From Rhabditoides inermis (Eukaryota > Nematoda > Chromadorea > Rhabditida > Rhabditidae), in contig CAWZYM010000184.1 of NCBI GenBank assembly GCA_963966185.1, positions 28,501 to 92,500 on the forward strand: a stretch of 64,000 nucleotides of DNA, written 5' to 3'. Below, in pieces: positions 28,213-39,554 of the stretch. The position numbers and the translations under genes were made by a program. Numbering within the stretch: the first letter of the stretch is position 1; each line of letters starts with the position of its first letter. The notes beneath the pieces were generated by a model that saw only the letters and a list, made by a program, of their open reading frames with translations, made no database searches and had not been told where the DNA came from.

Positions 28213-31200
28213 ATGTTGGACGGTTCTGGTGGATCTCTCGTTGCGGCACCCGGCGGACCCGGCGGACCTGGTGGACCCGGCGGACCTGGTGGACCCGGCG
28301 GACCTGGTGGACCCGGCGGACCTGGTGGACCCGGCGGACCTGGTGGACCCGGCGGATCTGGTGGACCCGGCGGACCTGGTGGACCCGGCGGACCTGGTGG
28401 ACCCGGCGGACCTGGTGGACCCGGTGGACCTGGTGGACCCGGTGGACGTGGTGGACCCGGCGGACCCGGCGGACCTGGTGGACCTGGTGGACTTCCCGCT
28501 CCCGTGCCTCCCGGTCCTGGTGGGCCGCCAGGCGGACCTGGTGGTGGTCCGGGAGCCCCCGTTCGACCGCTGTCCACCCAATGGCTCGCACCCATCACTT
28601 CTCAGTTGCTTACAGTAACATTGGAGGATATATTTGATGGAAAATCGGACGAGCAAGTGAAGCGGGAGGTTGACCGCGCACGCAGAAGGGCTGTAGGGCA
28701 GCGGCTCCGGTTTGATCACAAACCTGAGTTGGCTCTGAGGGATGCGATCGACACAGCTGCGGGTATGAACGAGTGCCAGCGCTATGGGGTCTGCGGTGGA
28801 GTACTACAAACGCAAACAACGCGCTGCATTTCACCCACATGCCGAATCACACATCGCAACTACATGAAGTACGTTTTACACAACTTAAACTTATTCACAC
28901 TTAGTGGATAATAACAAAATGTTTTACCTGTACAAGCGTAGAGTCCAGTGATGAAGTTGCTCACGTGATCCAAGGGTGTCTCTAAAAGGATAATACAATT
29001 GTGATGGTTTATGATGATTCGCATTCTAGGCGGCGTCGTTACATGCACGGTGCCCACGTCGGACGCATATTGAAGCGCACAGTGGATCTTCGCAATTACA
29101 CGGTCTACTCTTTGCGCGAGTTCACGCACATTGCGTATACTGTGCAAAGAAATATGCAGGTTCGTACGTTACTTTTTTTGGTGAACCATAGTGGATTTGA
29201 GAACATCATCGAGACTCACTCTTACCTGCACGCGAATCCCGCTAACCAGTCGAGGGACGACTGCAGACATTACCCTCGCTTCCGAGACGGATTGGAGACA
29301 GCCCAGGAATTTGCGAACTGCGAACTCCAGGTGCAGCTCGTTCTCTCCTCGGATGGAGTCCCTGTGAAGGGAAACAGCAGGTGAATAATCTGATTACGTA
29401 ATCATCTACGGCTTTCACTTATTAATGACATTTTAATGAATTTGAGAAGTGGGATCTGGCCGGTCTACACCGCCTGTTCCGACCTTTCTCCTTCTCTACG
29501 CTCCAAAGCGAGCAATATTATGCTGCTCGGAGGAATGCAGTGCTACGGGAGTCCCAAATCACACTGCTGGAGTAACGTACTTCAGCCGTTCATTGGCTGG
29601 CTGCAGGCATCCCAGCTCAACGGTGTACAGATCCCATACCGAGGACAGGTAAGGCATACACTCACTAATTCTTTTCATGTTCTCATACTCACCGAATATA
29701 GAGGGCAGGTGGCGTGAAGTAGAATGCAGGTGAAGAATGTAGTCGAGTTGATCTGTAATGGACTTGTTACAACCATAATTCCTGATTTATTTTAGATATG
29801 GACTGTCCGTTTCCGTGTGTCCTACGTTGTTGTTGACGGCATGGTGAGTCTCACATGAATCATTCTAGTCATCGATAAATATCGTATAATTTTACTTTTC
29901 TGATTAGGCGGGCAGCAGCGTATGGCAGCTACCGTCTCCTACTGGGTACTTTTCATGTCCGCGGTGCACTCAGCGAGGCTTGCACGTCCGAGGTAATTAA
30001 TTAGCATTCCATTTAAAGAAAGGTATGTAAATACATCTTTCTAGGAGCGGTCAGATGGCAACCTGTTGCTGGTTCATCGCGCACCTACAGAGGTAACGCG
30101 AACTACGTTCTACAAGATGCTGCGAATCGTCAGAACGGTTTCAGAGGTTAATCAGATGCCCTTGAAATGCATCCCATACATCAAATTACGCCATATAGGG
30201 CTCGGGCTGTGGACAAGGTACTTCCCCCCTACTTCTTCTGTCGTAGACCACCTACACGGCGTGTGCGAAGGGATTGCCACAGATCTATTCCATGGTTAGC
30301 GAATTTCATACAAAATCAAAATTTCATACAAATCCGGGAATGCACTCACCGGTAGAATCGGTCGTTAGTGGTCATCCTGGACGTGATGTGATGGAGAAGA
30401 AATGAGCAGTGTGCTTCCATCTGCCGGCCGCATTCTGAAAACAAATGTGTTTCATACTTTAATAAACAAAACTGATCATGAATATTTTCAGATTGCTTCT
30501 CGCCTCAGAAGAGTCGAGTTCGTACCGCGCTTGTTACTTCTGCAGATGTCACTGATCTCTCGAACGCACTGAAGTCAACAGAGTATCCCACATACCAGAA
30601 GGCCACCCCGAGCGAAGACCTCAAGAAGCTCTCCGGTCTTTCAGGAGGAGAGAGACTAACGGTGAGACGGTGAATTGGGAAATTACAACGACGTACACAG
30701 ACTACCACCACTGCCATGGGACTCGCCATAGGGTGCGGTATGCTTCCTGCTTCCTGGACTAGTGCTGTCCTCCTCGGCCACATTCTCTCTTGGAGATGGA
30801 TGGACTCTTCAACAATGCTGGACAGAGGTCTGTATTCGAAAATTTAAAAATGGAGAGAAGATGTAAAGAAAGGTGGTGAAGAGGAAAATAGAGTATGAAA
30901 CTCTCTATTTATCGAATTTCATACATCTGCAGACGATTGTGAATACATCGCTTCGCTTCTCGAGTCGTGCTATGTATACCAGCATAGGCATATGGGCATC
31001 CGTACTTGCACATGGAAGACTCACGTAAGTAGAACATCGTTCTGCCCATCACATATTACGCGTTTAGTTGGTGGGTAAGCACGCAGCGGAGGATCTTCGT
31101 CGAACTGGGAATCCAGCAGAAATGTCTTCCACACTCTTCGAAAGATACAACGGATGGCTCAAGAGGACTCTGCGGAAAGGGAACACGAGAGGACCAGGAA

Positions 31201-33188
31201 GAGCAGCATTCCGAAGGTTCATAATTGATTTAATGGAATAAACATAGAATAAAAAGTAATCAATGATTATATTATAGGGCGATGATGATTGCTCACTGCC
31301 TCCCCGAACTAGACTACCGTGCATCGCTTGGAGACACAGACGCTGCAACACTGCTTGGAAGATTTGAACCACCATCAACCACAGTGATGCAAGACGGAAC
31401 ACTCATTGCGGAAGGGGTACATGTGAGTATCTAATCAAAATGATTATCACTCTTGCGCCCATTCAGGTCACGATTAGGGACATGGTCACGGCAGGTGCTG
31501 AGTACACGGTGCTCACCAACCCTAACCTCCTGAACCCGAGTCTGCTGGTGTGGTGAATAGCTTTTAACCATATTGAAAAAAAGAAACACAACAGCACAAC
31601 CAAAAAAATAAAACCAAACACACCTTGACCACGTCGGCGTTGACGCCTGCGACCAATAAGGCTGCGACCAACTGCGACCAAATTAGGGATGAGGTGCTCT
31701 TGAAATAAAATTGTATTATGCACGGAACCACAAAGTATAATGATCACAAACATGATACACAAGAACGATATAGTTCAACGTAATCACAAAACGTGAAGCG
31801 TAATAAAACATATAAACACACCTTGGGGGGCGCCTCGTTCCGCAGCAGCAGTTGATGATGTACTTGCGGCCGATCTCGATGTACTGCTTCACTACATCTC
31901 CTAAAGCTAATCACAAAACAAACAGCAGCTAACAATTAAAACCTACGTAACGGCTGTTGTCAACATTCGTGGATCACCGGCGCAGCACCGTGCACCGCAC
32001 TATGAAACACTAAGATTTTGTGAATTTTGTGTTTAGAGGGGTCCTTTGATATAACTGGAAATATAAAACACGAAACGTGAGAAATATTATCACATATTAC
32101 ATATATATGTTACATATATAATATTACAAACACCTACATTCGTTGTCGTCGGCGGTGTTGATGGCTTCGTCAGAACACTGAAAAACGGATAGTTACTATC
32201 ATTTTTAAATATACAACGAATGCGCACCAGCTTCCGCTGCTCCCGCTCCTACTCCCGCCCGCGCTCCTCCTTTTCACGCTGGATACGCTCTTTCAAATAT
32301 AAAGATTACTATTACGCAGCAGCTACGCAACAATTAATGAAAATGAGCCTTACAAAATGAGCCTTCAACTAGACTGGCACAAACACAGTACAGACCTTCT
32401 CCAAATGCTCCTTCTGCTCGCTCCCTCTCCCTCTTCTCTCGCAGCTCCTCCCCACGTTGCTCGTACATCATCCGGTCGCGCTCCATCTTATCCGCCTGAA
32501 TACACGGGCTGCTGTCCGGTGAGCTCCTGTGCCATGCCATGAACACCACGCGGGCCTGAATTCAAACTATACAAAATTATGATTCGGTGTCATATCAACC
32601 ACAATAAAATCTCGAAGAACATACTAATAAAACAAGCAATTGAACACTGAAAACCTGCACACCCAGCATCTCGTTATGAACGAATGTACATACAATGAAA
32701 TAAATTGAAGAACATCTTTTCATAAGTATACAATAGAAGTAAACACAACCGTGAACCATGTACATTTTAGGAAGCGCATCAAGTACGGAGGGACTTTCTA
32801 CACTTCACAGAACCTGTGGAACTACGATCCCGCTGCTTCGCAATCACACATTGCACTTTGCGAACATGGCGGGGCGTACTACGTGTGTTTCGCGCAAGCG
32901 TTCGGTTTCGACGCTGCCGGAGATGTTTCTATCTACGGCAACTTCAAACAGCTCAAGTGCGGCTTCGAGTTGTTTGCGAACAATGTGAACCAAGGACAAG
33001 ATGTCCGACTACAGCGCTGGGTGAACGGAATGCTGGACAAGAACGTGTTCTTCTTTGAATACAATGACAACACTCCCCCGCAGCCTAGTATTCTTCCAGT
33101 GACCTCCATCTTTGAACCAGCAATGATTGTTGAGTTGCGAAACAGGCATTTTGTACTCAACATGTCGAGCGCAAACTACTCCCGATAG
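28213..33188 (+). CDS. DDE-transposase-like protein with N-terminal (GGP)n tract, multi-exon
   Basis: Phased exons: 28213-28868, 29030-29159, 29202-29380 (or joined to the previous exon), 29447-29648, 29796-29843, 29908-29992, 30045-30092, 30145-30294, 30492-30661, 30701-30827, 30933-31024, 31068-31216, 31278-31422, 31467-31549, 32771-33188. After the GGP tract come a charged helix, a CxxxxCGG...C...C putative zinc knuckle, LVLSSDGVPVKG, a VVVDGM segment, a CPRC knuckle, VVDHLHGVCEGI and a C-terminal block with ERYNGWLKRTLRKGN. The order SDG, then CxxC, then D-x-x-H-GV-EG is what I remember of TNP2/En-Spm (CMC)-related transposases; this is recall, not a search. No frameshift is needed, so it is an intact element or a domesticated copy. 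The start at 28213 is the first ATG past the satellite; the frame is open upstream to 27976. An alternative stop is at 31553-31555 if the last intron is not used. Confidence 0.6.
28249..28492 (+). repeat. 18-bp minisatellite encoding (GGPGGP)n
   Basis: Units of GGACCTGGTGGACCCGGC repeat about 13 times with few substitutions. In the transposase frame they encode about 27 Gly-Gly-Pro triplets, interrupted by one Ser and one Arg. It is not collagen, because the register is GGP and not GXY with hydroxylatable prolines. Because the unit is a multiple of three, all frames on both strands stay open; those ORFs are shadows. Confidence 0.9.
31624..32555 (-). pseudogene. Antisense exon cluster nested in the transposase intron, with in-frame stop
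   Basis: Minus-strand exon candidates: 32396-32555, 32228-32289, 32134-32177, 31822-31900 and 31624-31646. The first encodes ADKMERDRMMYEQRGEELRE, a charged coiled-coil type sequence. Phases join (1, 0, 2, 0), using an AAAG acceptor before 32289 and GT donors. The second exon continues IQREKEERGRE and then meets an in-frame TAG. The fourth exon is open in the matching phase and ends at GTGTGT. I do not recognise the protein. The stop implies a decayed gene, or a real terminus with the last three exons spurious. Confidence 0.35.
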
Positions 33189-33646
33189 AACATCATGGTG
33201 AAAACAACGTAAACGAAAACACACATTTTAATAGGAGTATTGTATAAAGTGAAAAATATGATAGTTGTAATAATCCCGCCAAAACCACGTAGTGTAAAAT
33301 CCTATTTTCGTATTACTTTTTCTAATATTTATCACATTTTTCACAATTTATTTTCGAAATGCATTTTTGTATTATTTTTTTCTTAGATTTGCTTTGTCTG
33401 TTGAAGACCATATAGTGTTTAACGATTATGTTGGTTCAAGATATAAGATAAAATGTGTTGTACATAATGGTCACATTTTGAATCTATGGTCACATTCTGT
33501 AACTATATGATGTATAGAATGGAAAACCGAAAACGCAAGCTGCCTCTTCTCCCGCCTCTGCCTCTTCTCCCGCCTCTGCCTCTTCTCCCGCCTCGATCCA
33601 ATACGAGTTTAACCGAGGTTGGTTATGTGTTTTAACGCTAACTGTT

Positions 33647-35525
33647 ATGGCTAAATTTAATTTGCCATTTCCAGATGCAACCAATGCAGGTATGGACCGA
33701 GCAGCAGTGGAAATTCGAACTCGCATGTGTTCAATCAGCAACAACAGGTACAGCTCATTCCCCCTTTTTTACCCATTTCATATTAAGCCGAGTCTCTCCC
33801 ATGCTGAGGAGATGACGTACAGGTATCCACGAGATCAGGTACGCTACCCATGTATTTGTTGATGTTAGTTTGAAACTAATTTTGTTCAGTTGTTCTACCA
33901 CATGGAGAAGCTCAAGGCAGAGTACAACTCAGTGCAGGAGTTGTATCAGCAACAGGTCAGTTACTGGGTTAAACTATACGTCGTCGTACATTTCATCAAC
34001 AGCATCGAGATGCTCCTGATGAACTTGCAACACGAGGAGGAGAAACTGTCGAGCAGCAGACTCATTCCGATCAGACTCGCCCCGATCAAGTAGTGAGTGA
34101 TTACGAAATAATTCAAATTTTTATTATGTTGAAATTTACCAGACTGCTATGACGACTGACGACGACAACTCACCTATGCAGCACGCAGACCCGCTGTTTG
34201 GAGGGGCCGACACTTCTGCGATCGGTATGTATGATTTTTTTTTCAAATGTTGTATTCAGATTACTAATTATTCATCTTTCTAGGTAAGCATTCTTCTTTG
34301 AACGATATCGCCCGCTACATGCACAGCCAGTTCACGTGTTCGAGCGAGGCTATTGTGAGTTACACAACTTTCCATTTCGATTAAAACCGTGATTACGTCG
34401 GTGTTCTTGTTCTTATTTTTTATTCTTCCTTTTTAATCTCTGATTTCAACTCAATATCTATTTGTTTAGGACTGGGCATTCACCCGTCGGAAATCTGTGG
34501 AAGCCATAAGGAGCCCGCCCACGGATATACTGGCAGCAGCATCTCGTCTAGCTCAGGCTCCCGGAACTGCCGAGTTCGACCTCTACACCTGTATATTTCG
34601 CATAGAACTTAACGTGAGTGAAAATCTTGTCATTTTTAGCACTAATTGCACTTATACTTTGTTTTGTTATCCTAGGAGGCGGTTCGCAGCGAGGAAGCAT
34701 CCGTCAGTGCGCGTAAGAAGAGGCGTCTCGACAAGTGGGACGGATCGCTGCCGCAGAAGGAACAGTCGGGGAGGAGAGAATGGGCGACAACGCGTGTCTG
34801 CCAGAGTGCATCAAGGGCATGGAGACGGACGAGTGTACGCTCTTCAACGGTGAGATTCGTAGTCGATATGTCTCATCAGTTTGTGATATCACAAAATATG
34901 TTGCTAATTGATATTTGAAGCCTCTCTCCTGGCGTCTTTCTATGAAGAATACCGGAAGACTGTTGCCGCAGGAGGGACAGAAGCTGCCAGAGCTCGAGAC
35001 TTCTTCAATCTGTGGCTCATCAAGGTGATCATGGGATGTACACATTTGTCGCCTGACTGTAAACTTTCAGTATGCGAAGCCTTCCACGAATCTCAGCCTG
35101 GTATCACTCGCTTATATGTCGAGTGCGACTTCCGTCTCAACATTGTCCAACTACAAGTCGCCCTATCTCTACTACATGCCTTTCAGAACATTGCAGGTCC
35201 TCAAAGGTGGGATTTACAATACTTTTGATTTTTTTCAATCATTTCCAGAGTTTGTTTGCGTCTCCATCTACGGTGAAGACTTTGGCCCGGAGCAAGGAGA
35301 GGAGACAGTGCGGATATTCGATAGCGTCATGTGAATTTTTAAAAAAAAAATTCAAAATGTCTTTTTGTATAATTCTATGTTGCAGAAACGTGTACGCGCG
35401 TGCAACCAACGATCAGGGGGATCACCCACAGGGCAGCAGCCAAGAAGAAGTGGGCAGATCACAAGCAGCAGCTGGACAAGGAGGAGGCGCTTCTTCGTGC
35501 AAAGAATCTGCTCAACAAGGAGTAA
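33647..35525 (+). CDS. Unknown protein, multi-exon, beside the transposase-like gene
   Basis: Phased exons: 33890-33955, 34003-34092, 34143-34224, 34284-34354, 34470-34613, 34676-34712, 34766-34849, 34921-35024, 35071-35206, 35249-35330, 35417-35525 (stop TAA at 35523). The first exon is uncertain: an ATG at 33647 in frame up to 33837, or an ATG at 33675 after TTTCCAG starting MQPMQVWTEQQWKF. Segments include a helical MEKLKAEYNSVQELYQQQ, a Gln/Asp-rich stretch, SLNDIARYMHSQF, then LASFYEEYRKTVAAGG and a Lys/Glu-rich end KKKWADHKQQLDKEEALLRA. A 53 nt intron (34713-34765) restores what would look like a frameshift, and 34921 uses an AAG acceptor. No domain is recognised. It could be an accessory protein of the neighbouring element or a host gene. 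Confidence 0.6.
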
Positions 35526-36120
35526 GTGCCAGCTACCCTCTCCTTTCACCTTCACCTCACATTTCCCACACGTGTATCCAGACCACCTTTACCAAACTTT
35601 ATATGAATGAATGTTCTTGATTTTCCATGGTATATATCATATCCTTTCATGTATCGATTGATTTTGTTAGAATTCCCACATACTCGTTGTGAATGTGAAT
35701 AACTTACCGGTAGAACTATTTTTCTACAAACACTGGTGAATTGAATTTCTGTGAATTGTGTTTTGTTTGTTCGTTTTTGTTTGTTAAGCCATGTGTGAAA
35801 TGAATTTGTTAATGGCAATGTTTTATCTATTGTCTAGTACCACACAACCACACTGAATATCACATTCGTTCGAATTAACAATATTCATCTCAACTTGCAG
35901 AATATATGTTTCAACAAAAAGGCGGTACTAAAATGAATCACTCTTCACGAAAGCATTTCTATATCGTAACGAATTCATAACGAATTCAGGTCATTCATAA
36001 AGAATTCAGAATGAGTTCGGATGAATTTCATTTTGTTGGGTGTATGATTTTGTTCTGAATAGAGCTCTGCATTCTTGATGAATCCAATCTGAAATCATGT
36101 ATACACACTCTCTCAGAGTA
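35526..36120. other. Intergenic, no gene seen
   Basis: AT-rich DNA after the stop at 35525. It contains repeated GAATTCA words between 35,970 and 36,020 and no coding signal I can defend. Confidence 0.6.
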
Positions 36121-36124
36121 CGAA

Positions 36125-36412
36125 ACCACGTAAAGAAGTGAACTTTGTCTTATCCCAATGCAGCAAAAGCACATGCACAAAACGTTTACAAATACTAACA
36201 CAAACCTGCGCATTCTGAAATGTTGTGTTGATACTAACCAGTGAACACAACCATAAACAAGTGAACAGAGAGTGAGGATTAAGTAAGAAATAGGAGAGAA
36301 GAGAGAAAGAAAGGAGAGGTGCAGGTTTGTGTTAGTATTTGAAAACGTTTTATGCATGTGTTTTTGCTGCATTGGGATAAGACAAAGTTACTTTACGCAA
36401 GTACTTTTTTAA
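36125..36412. mobile_element. Foldback (MITE-like) element, copy 1
   Basis: Two arms of about 90 bp are inverted: 36125-36210 (contains AACTTTGTCTTATCCCAATG and AACACAAACCTGCG) and 36321-36410 (GCAGGTTTGTGTTAGTATTT to GCAAGTACTTTTTT). The interior is about 110 bp and purine-rich next to the right arm. The same arms occur at 43112-43467 in a hemicentin intron. No ORF is present, so it is non-autonomous. Confidence 0.85.
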
Positions 36413-36414
36413 AG

Positions 36415-36418
<4 letters not shown>

Positions 36419-36474
<56 letters not shown>
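36419..36474. repeat. (TA)n microsatellite
   Basis: About 27 TA units lie between the foldback element and the GC-rich inverted repeat that starts at 36475. Confidence 0.95.
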
Positions 36475-36476
<2 letters not shown>

Positions 36477-36622
36477 AGCCACTCCGGGCTGTTCCGCAGC
36501 CCTCCGAGGCTTGACCGCAGGGCCAGTCTTCAAAAGACGAACTTGCTCTCTGATAACTCCGGCTTAGTCCTTGGCCCTGCGGGCCAGCATCGGAGGGCTG
36601 CGGAGCAGCCCGGAGAGGCTGG
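36475..36622. repeat. GC-rich inverted repeat, 51 bp arms
   Basis: The left arm 36475-36525 (CCAGCCACTCCGGGCTG to CGCAGGGCCA) and the right arm 36572-36622 are reverse complements with about five mismatches, separated by 46 bp. The base composition (about 65-70% G+C) contrasts with the adjacent TA tract. It would form a very stable hairpin. Either a short transposon or a structured RNA could explain it. Confidence 0.85.
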
Positions 36623-37116
36623 TGTAGATCAATCATTGATTTGTGATCTGGGGCGAGAAGCTGCCTTTTATAGCCCCTGCTATGCGTTTCTGGAAATTTC
36701 CACGACTTTCTGAAGAGACGCAGACAGACAGTCAGAGAGGGCGCAGACAGTCAGAGAAAAATCTCTGTAGGGGTGAATCTCTAGCACGCTCACCTGATTG
36801 TCTTCCGTAGAAGCTTCTAGAAAGTTCCAAAAAGTTGATTACGACAACAGGCAACTCGAGAGTAACAGGAAAGCAGTAAAAAAACGGCTTAGAATATTGA
36901 TTTTTCTTACTGTAGTGTACTGTAGGATTACTGTTGGATACCGTAACCCACTGCGACATGATCCTCAACCCTTGAGGTGTTCACTGGTATAAGTGGTTGG
37001 GACCTCTGACCCTTTGGCGCGAGAGGAGAGTCTGGACATACACACTCCACGTTAGCGCTTTATTAAGGAGTATGATGATATATATATATTCGACTTTGTA
37101 TTGTGCGGTATTTCAG
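36623..37116. other. Intergenic, no gene seen
   Basis: Contains short CAGACAG/CAGAGAG repeats near 36,720-36,760 and TA-rich words near 37,080. No supported coding region. Confidence 0.5.
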
Positions 37117-37261
37117 GTTCCACGACCGCTCGGAGCTCGACTGGCGCACATCCGGTATGTACAGGAAGAGCAGACAGTCCAAACCGCGCCAATTGCCAGT
37201 CTCAATGCGCATGCGGTGGATAGTGTTTTTTCAACGATGTTTATGGCAAACTGAGGCGTGA
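37117..37261 (+). CDS. Orphan coding-like terminal exon
   Basis: A TTTCAG acceptor at 37111-37116 is followed by an open frame encoding FHDRSELDWRTSGMYRKSRQ and a basic tail, with stop TGA at 37259. The charged composition looks coding. No upstream exon joins it convincingly, so it may be a gene fragment or chance. Confidence 0.25.
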
Positions 37262-37402
37262 AGCGTATCACTGTTTGCGGCATGTTTTTTTTTTCTCTCG
37301 AGTGAATGACATTTGGAACGTGGAGCCTGTTGGTACTCGAGTCTTGATGCGCTGGGTCCTTTCCTTCTGTGTCGAATGTGCGGCCACCTGTTTTTTTTTT
37401 TG

Positions 37403-37662
37403 CTAGATCTGAGTTTGATGATTTAATATAACAGGTCTAACATCAGAATGAATGACACAAGATGCAAAACGACTTAATCTAGGTAATCTAGCCTCAGAAT
37501 GAATAACACATGATGCAATGGCTCTGACTCGGGGTGTGGAGCTGCTCCGACGACGTGGAGAGTCCGGACGGTGCTGGTGCAGCTCACTCTCCGACAGCTG
37601 CGAGCTGGACAGATGAGGCAACACCTGAACTACGTGATCGCGCATGGAGATGTTGGTCATCA
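37403..37662 (-). CDS. Orphan coding-like terminal exon, minus strand
   Basis: On the minus strand a TTCACAG acceptor precedes an open frame beginning MTNISMRDHVVQVLPHLSSS and continuing Ser/Arg/His-rich to a stop at 37403-37405. The end of the frame contains a short tandem duplication (CAGAATGAATNACACA, twice). An upstream piece may lie at 37,735-37,800 after a CTCTCAG acceptor. I do not recognise it. Confidence 0.3.
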
Positions 37663-37668
37663 CTGTGA

Positions 37669-37709
<41 letters not shown>

Positions 37710-38880
37710 AGGAAGGAGAGAGTATAATAGTGGGCCTCTTCAGTTATGACAAGACTCGACACTCGAGGGACATGAACCACGCGAATAGTCCTTTTTTTCT
37801 GAGAGGCAACGAAAGGTGGGAGAAAGACTACAACAATTACCCACATGAATTCCAGATAATGTTTATTCGACTATTGCACCCCATCCACTGTTGTCACCGT
37901 ACCGATGTTGATTCGAGTGTATTCTCAGTCCCCCTCTCAGTTTATGGAATTTTGTTGTTTCGTACTATCTAGATCAGATAAATTGCGATTTGCATTCGAA
38001 CTTCGACTCAGGGTAGTCAAGCAAATCATTATCTATCCATTCTCCGCACCTGTGTACGTATGGTGATCATAGAGGGAGGATGCTATTCTCCCAGATTTAC
38101 AGCCGTTCGCTCGCGCATTGTTGGCTGGGCGATGCGCCCTTTGAATCGCCCCGCCCCCTCTCCCCTCCCCTTCCTCTTACAACCTGTGGCGAGCCTGCGC
38201 AATACGGATATACGATACGCCTCCCCCCTGATTCCAGCAGATCTCGATTATCGGTTATTTGTGCGATCGATGTTTCGCGAATGTGTGTCTCGGGAAGCGT
38301 GTGGAAATTAATGGCTTCCAGCCGGCAGGTGTCGGATAGGTGTGAAGTGAGAGGAGAGAGAGAGAGAGAGAGTGAGGTAGGGAGAGAAGTGTTTGATAGA
38401 TGGTGGCATGCGCGATCCGATCCGCGGATCACTGAATCACCTCGCTGTTGTAGCCACTGATTTGTTGCGAAGCGGCTGAGTGTGCATGTTCTTCCGCTCA
38501 AGTGTCTTTGATGACCCTTATGTCCGCTCTTCTCACGTACCTCCCAGTGTTCCTTTGTCATTGTAATGCTTGTCTGGTCAGTGTTGTTGTGCTCTAATGC
38601 TGTGCGAGAATGTTGAGTGCGGCTTCGCGGTGATATGTTTTGATTCTTTTCGATCTCGCACACGCGTCTGGAAGAACGTGGAAAAAACGATGCGGCGAAT
38701 CCGCGAATCCGTCTATTAGTCATCGCGATTACTGAATTATCGTTTTCTACCATATACCATTGCAGTTTTGCTATATTTGAAAAATAGTCGTCCCCACACT
38801 CCGCACCCATGTTTGCCCGGTGGCTCGAACAGTCAGATGACAGGAGTCGAAAGCGTTTGATCCAAATTCATCCTGCTCCC

Positions 38881-38885
<5 letters not shown>
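37663..38885. other. Intergenic region upstream of hemicentin
   Basis: Holds a GA tract at 37674-37706, a CCCCTCCCC-rich patch at 38145-38175 and a GA tract at 38350-38375. A 237-codon minus-strand frame (38097-38810) is open but shows no domain and contains a low-complexity LSLSLS run, so I do not call it a gene. Hemicentin promoter elements probably lie here but none is identifiable. Confidence 0.5.

Positions 38886-38932
<47 letters not shown>
38886..38932. repeat. (CT)n microsatellite before hemicentin
   Basis: Uninterrupted CT units end about 70 bp before the start codon. Confidence 0.95.
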
Positions 38933-38937
<5 letters not shown>

Positions 38938-38980
38938 AACGCGTTATTGAACTATATACAGTATACCTTGCGTGACGCAC

Positions 38981-39000
38981 GTTGCAGGTCCGCACCCGCA
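38981..39000 (+). promoter_or_regulatory. Possible spliced-leader or 5' UTR acceptor
   Basis: GTTGCAG ends at 38987, 13 nt before the hemicentin ATG. A strong acceptor this close to the start is what a nematode trans-splice site looks like, though a conventional 5' UTR intron would look the same. Confidence 0.4.
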
Positions 39001-39523
39001 ATGCGGCCTCGTTCATGGCTGCGGCCGCTGTGGCTGCTGCTGCTGCTGCTGACGATGTTCTCGGTGGGCGCGCAGAGAGGCAGCGCCGTCTCCACTGCCG
39101 CCTCGCCTCCCCCACCCGGCACCAGCTCACTCACATTCGTGTTCGACATCACCGGATCCATGTTCGACGACCTGGTGCAGGTGCGGTGGGACCAGTGGTT
39201 TGACGGTAGATCAGGGGATCGGTGGTAGACTGGTAGATCAGTGTATGTCAGGGGTAGATCAGGAGATCGGTGGTAGATCAAGGTATCGGTGAATCAATGA
39301 GTAGATGTGTTTATCGGTGGTAGATCAGCGTATCAATGAACATCGGTGGAAATGTGGTAGGTAAGTATTTCATCAGTGTATCAGTGGTAGATCAGAAATG
39401 TATTGTTTTTTTTTCAGGTGCGCGAGGGAGCGCGGAAGATCTTCGACACTGTGCGCGCGCAAACTGACAAGCTCATCTACGACTACATTCTGGTGCCGTT
39501 CCACGATCCCAGTGAGTCTCTCT

Positions 39524-39554
<31 letters not shown>

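Noticed and set aside
28249..28492. Collagen gene
   Set aside because: The repeat is uniform GGP from a minisatellite, without GXY variation, Cys knots or a cuticle-collagen N-terminus.
28176..28719. Long ORFs on both strands over the GGP tract
   Set aside because: An 18-bp repeat keeps all six frames open. Only the frame that continues into the spliced transposase exon is kept.
30045..30294. Frameshift breaking the transposase
   Set aside because: A 52-nt intron (30093-30144) with GTAACG donor and TTTCAG acceptor restores the frame.
34676..34849. Frameshift in the unknown gene
   Set aside because: A 53-nt intron (34713-34765) with a GTAAGA donor and a CAG acceptor resolves it.
36352..36567. 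ORFs with (YI)n or (LS)n runs at TA and CT microsatellites
   Set aside because: They are translations of simple repeats.
38097..38810. 237-codon minus-strand ORF upstream of hemicentin
   Set aside because: No recognisable domain, a low-complexity LSLSLS stretch from a GA microsatellite, and no flanking exons.
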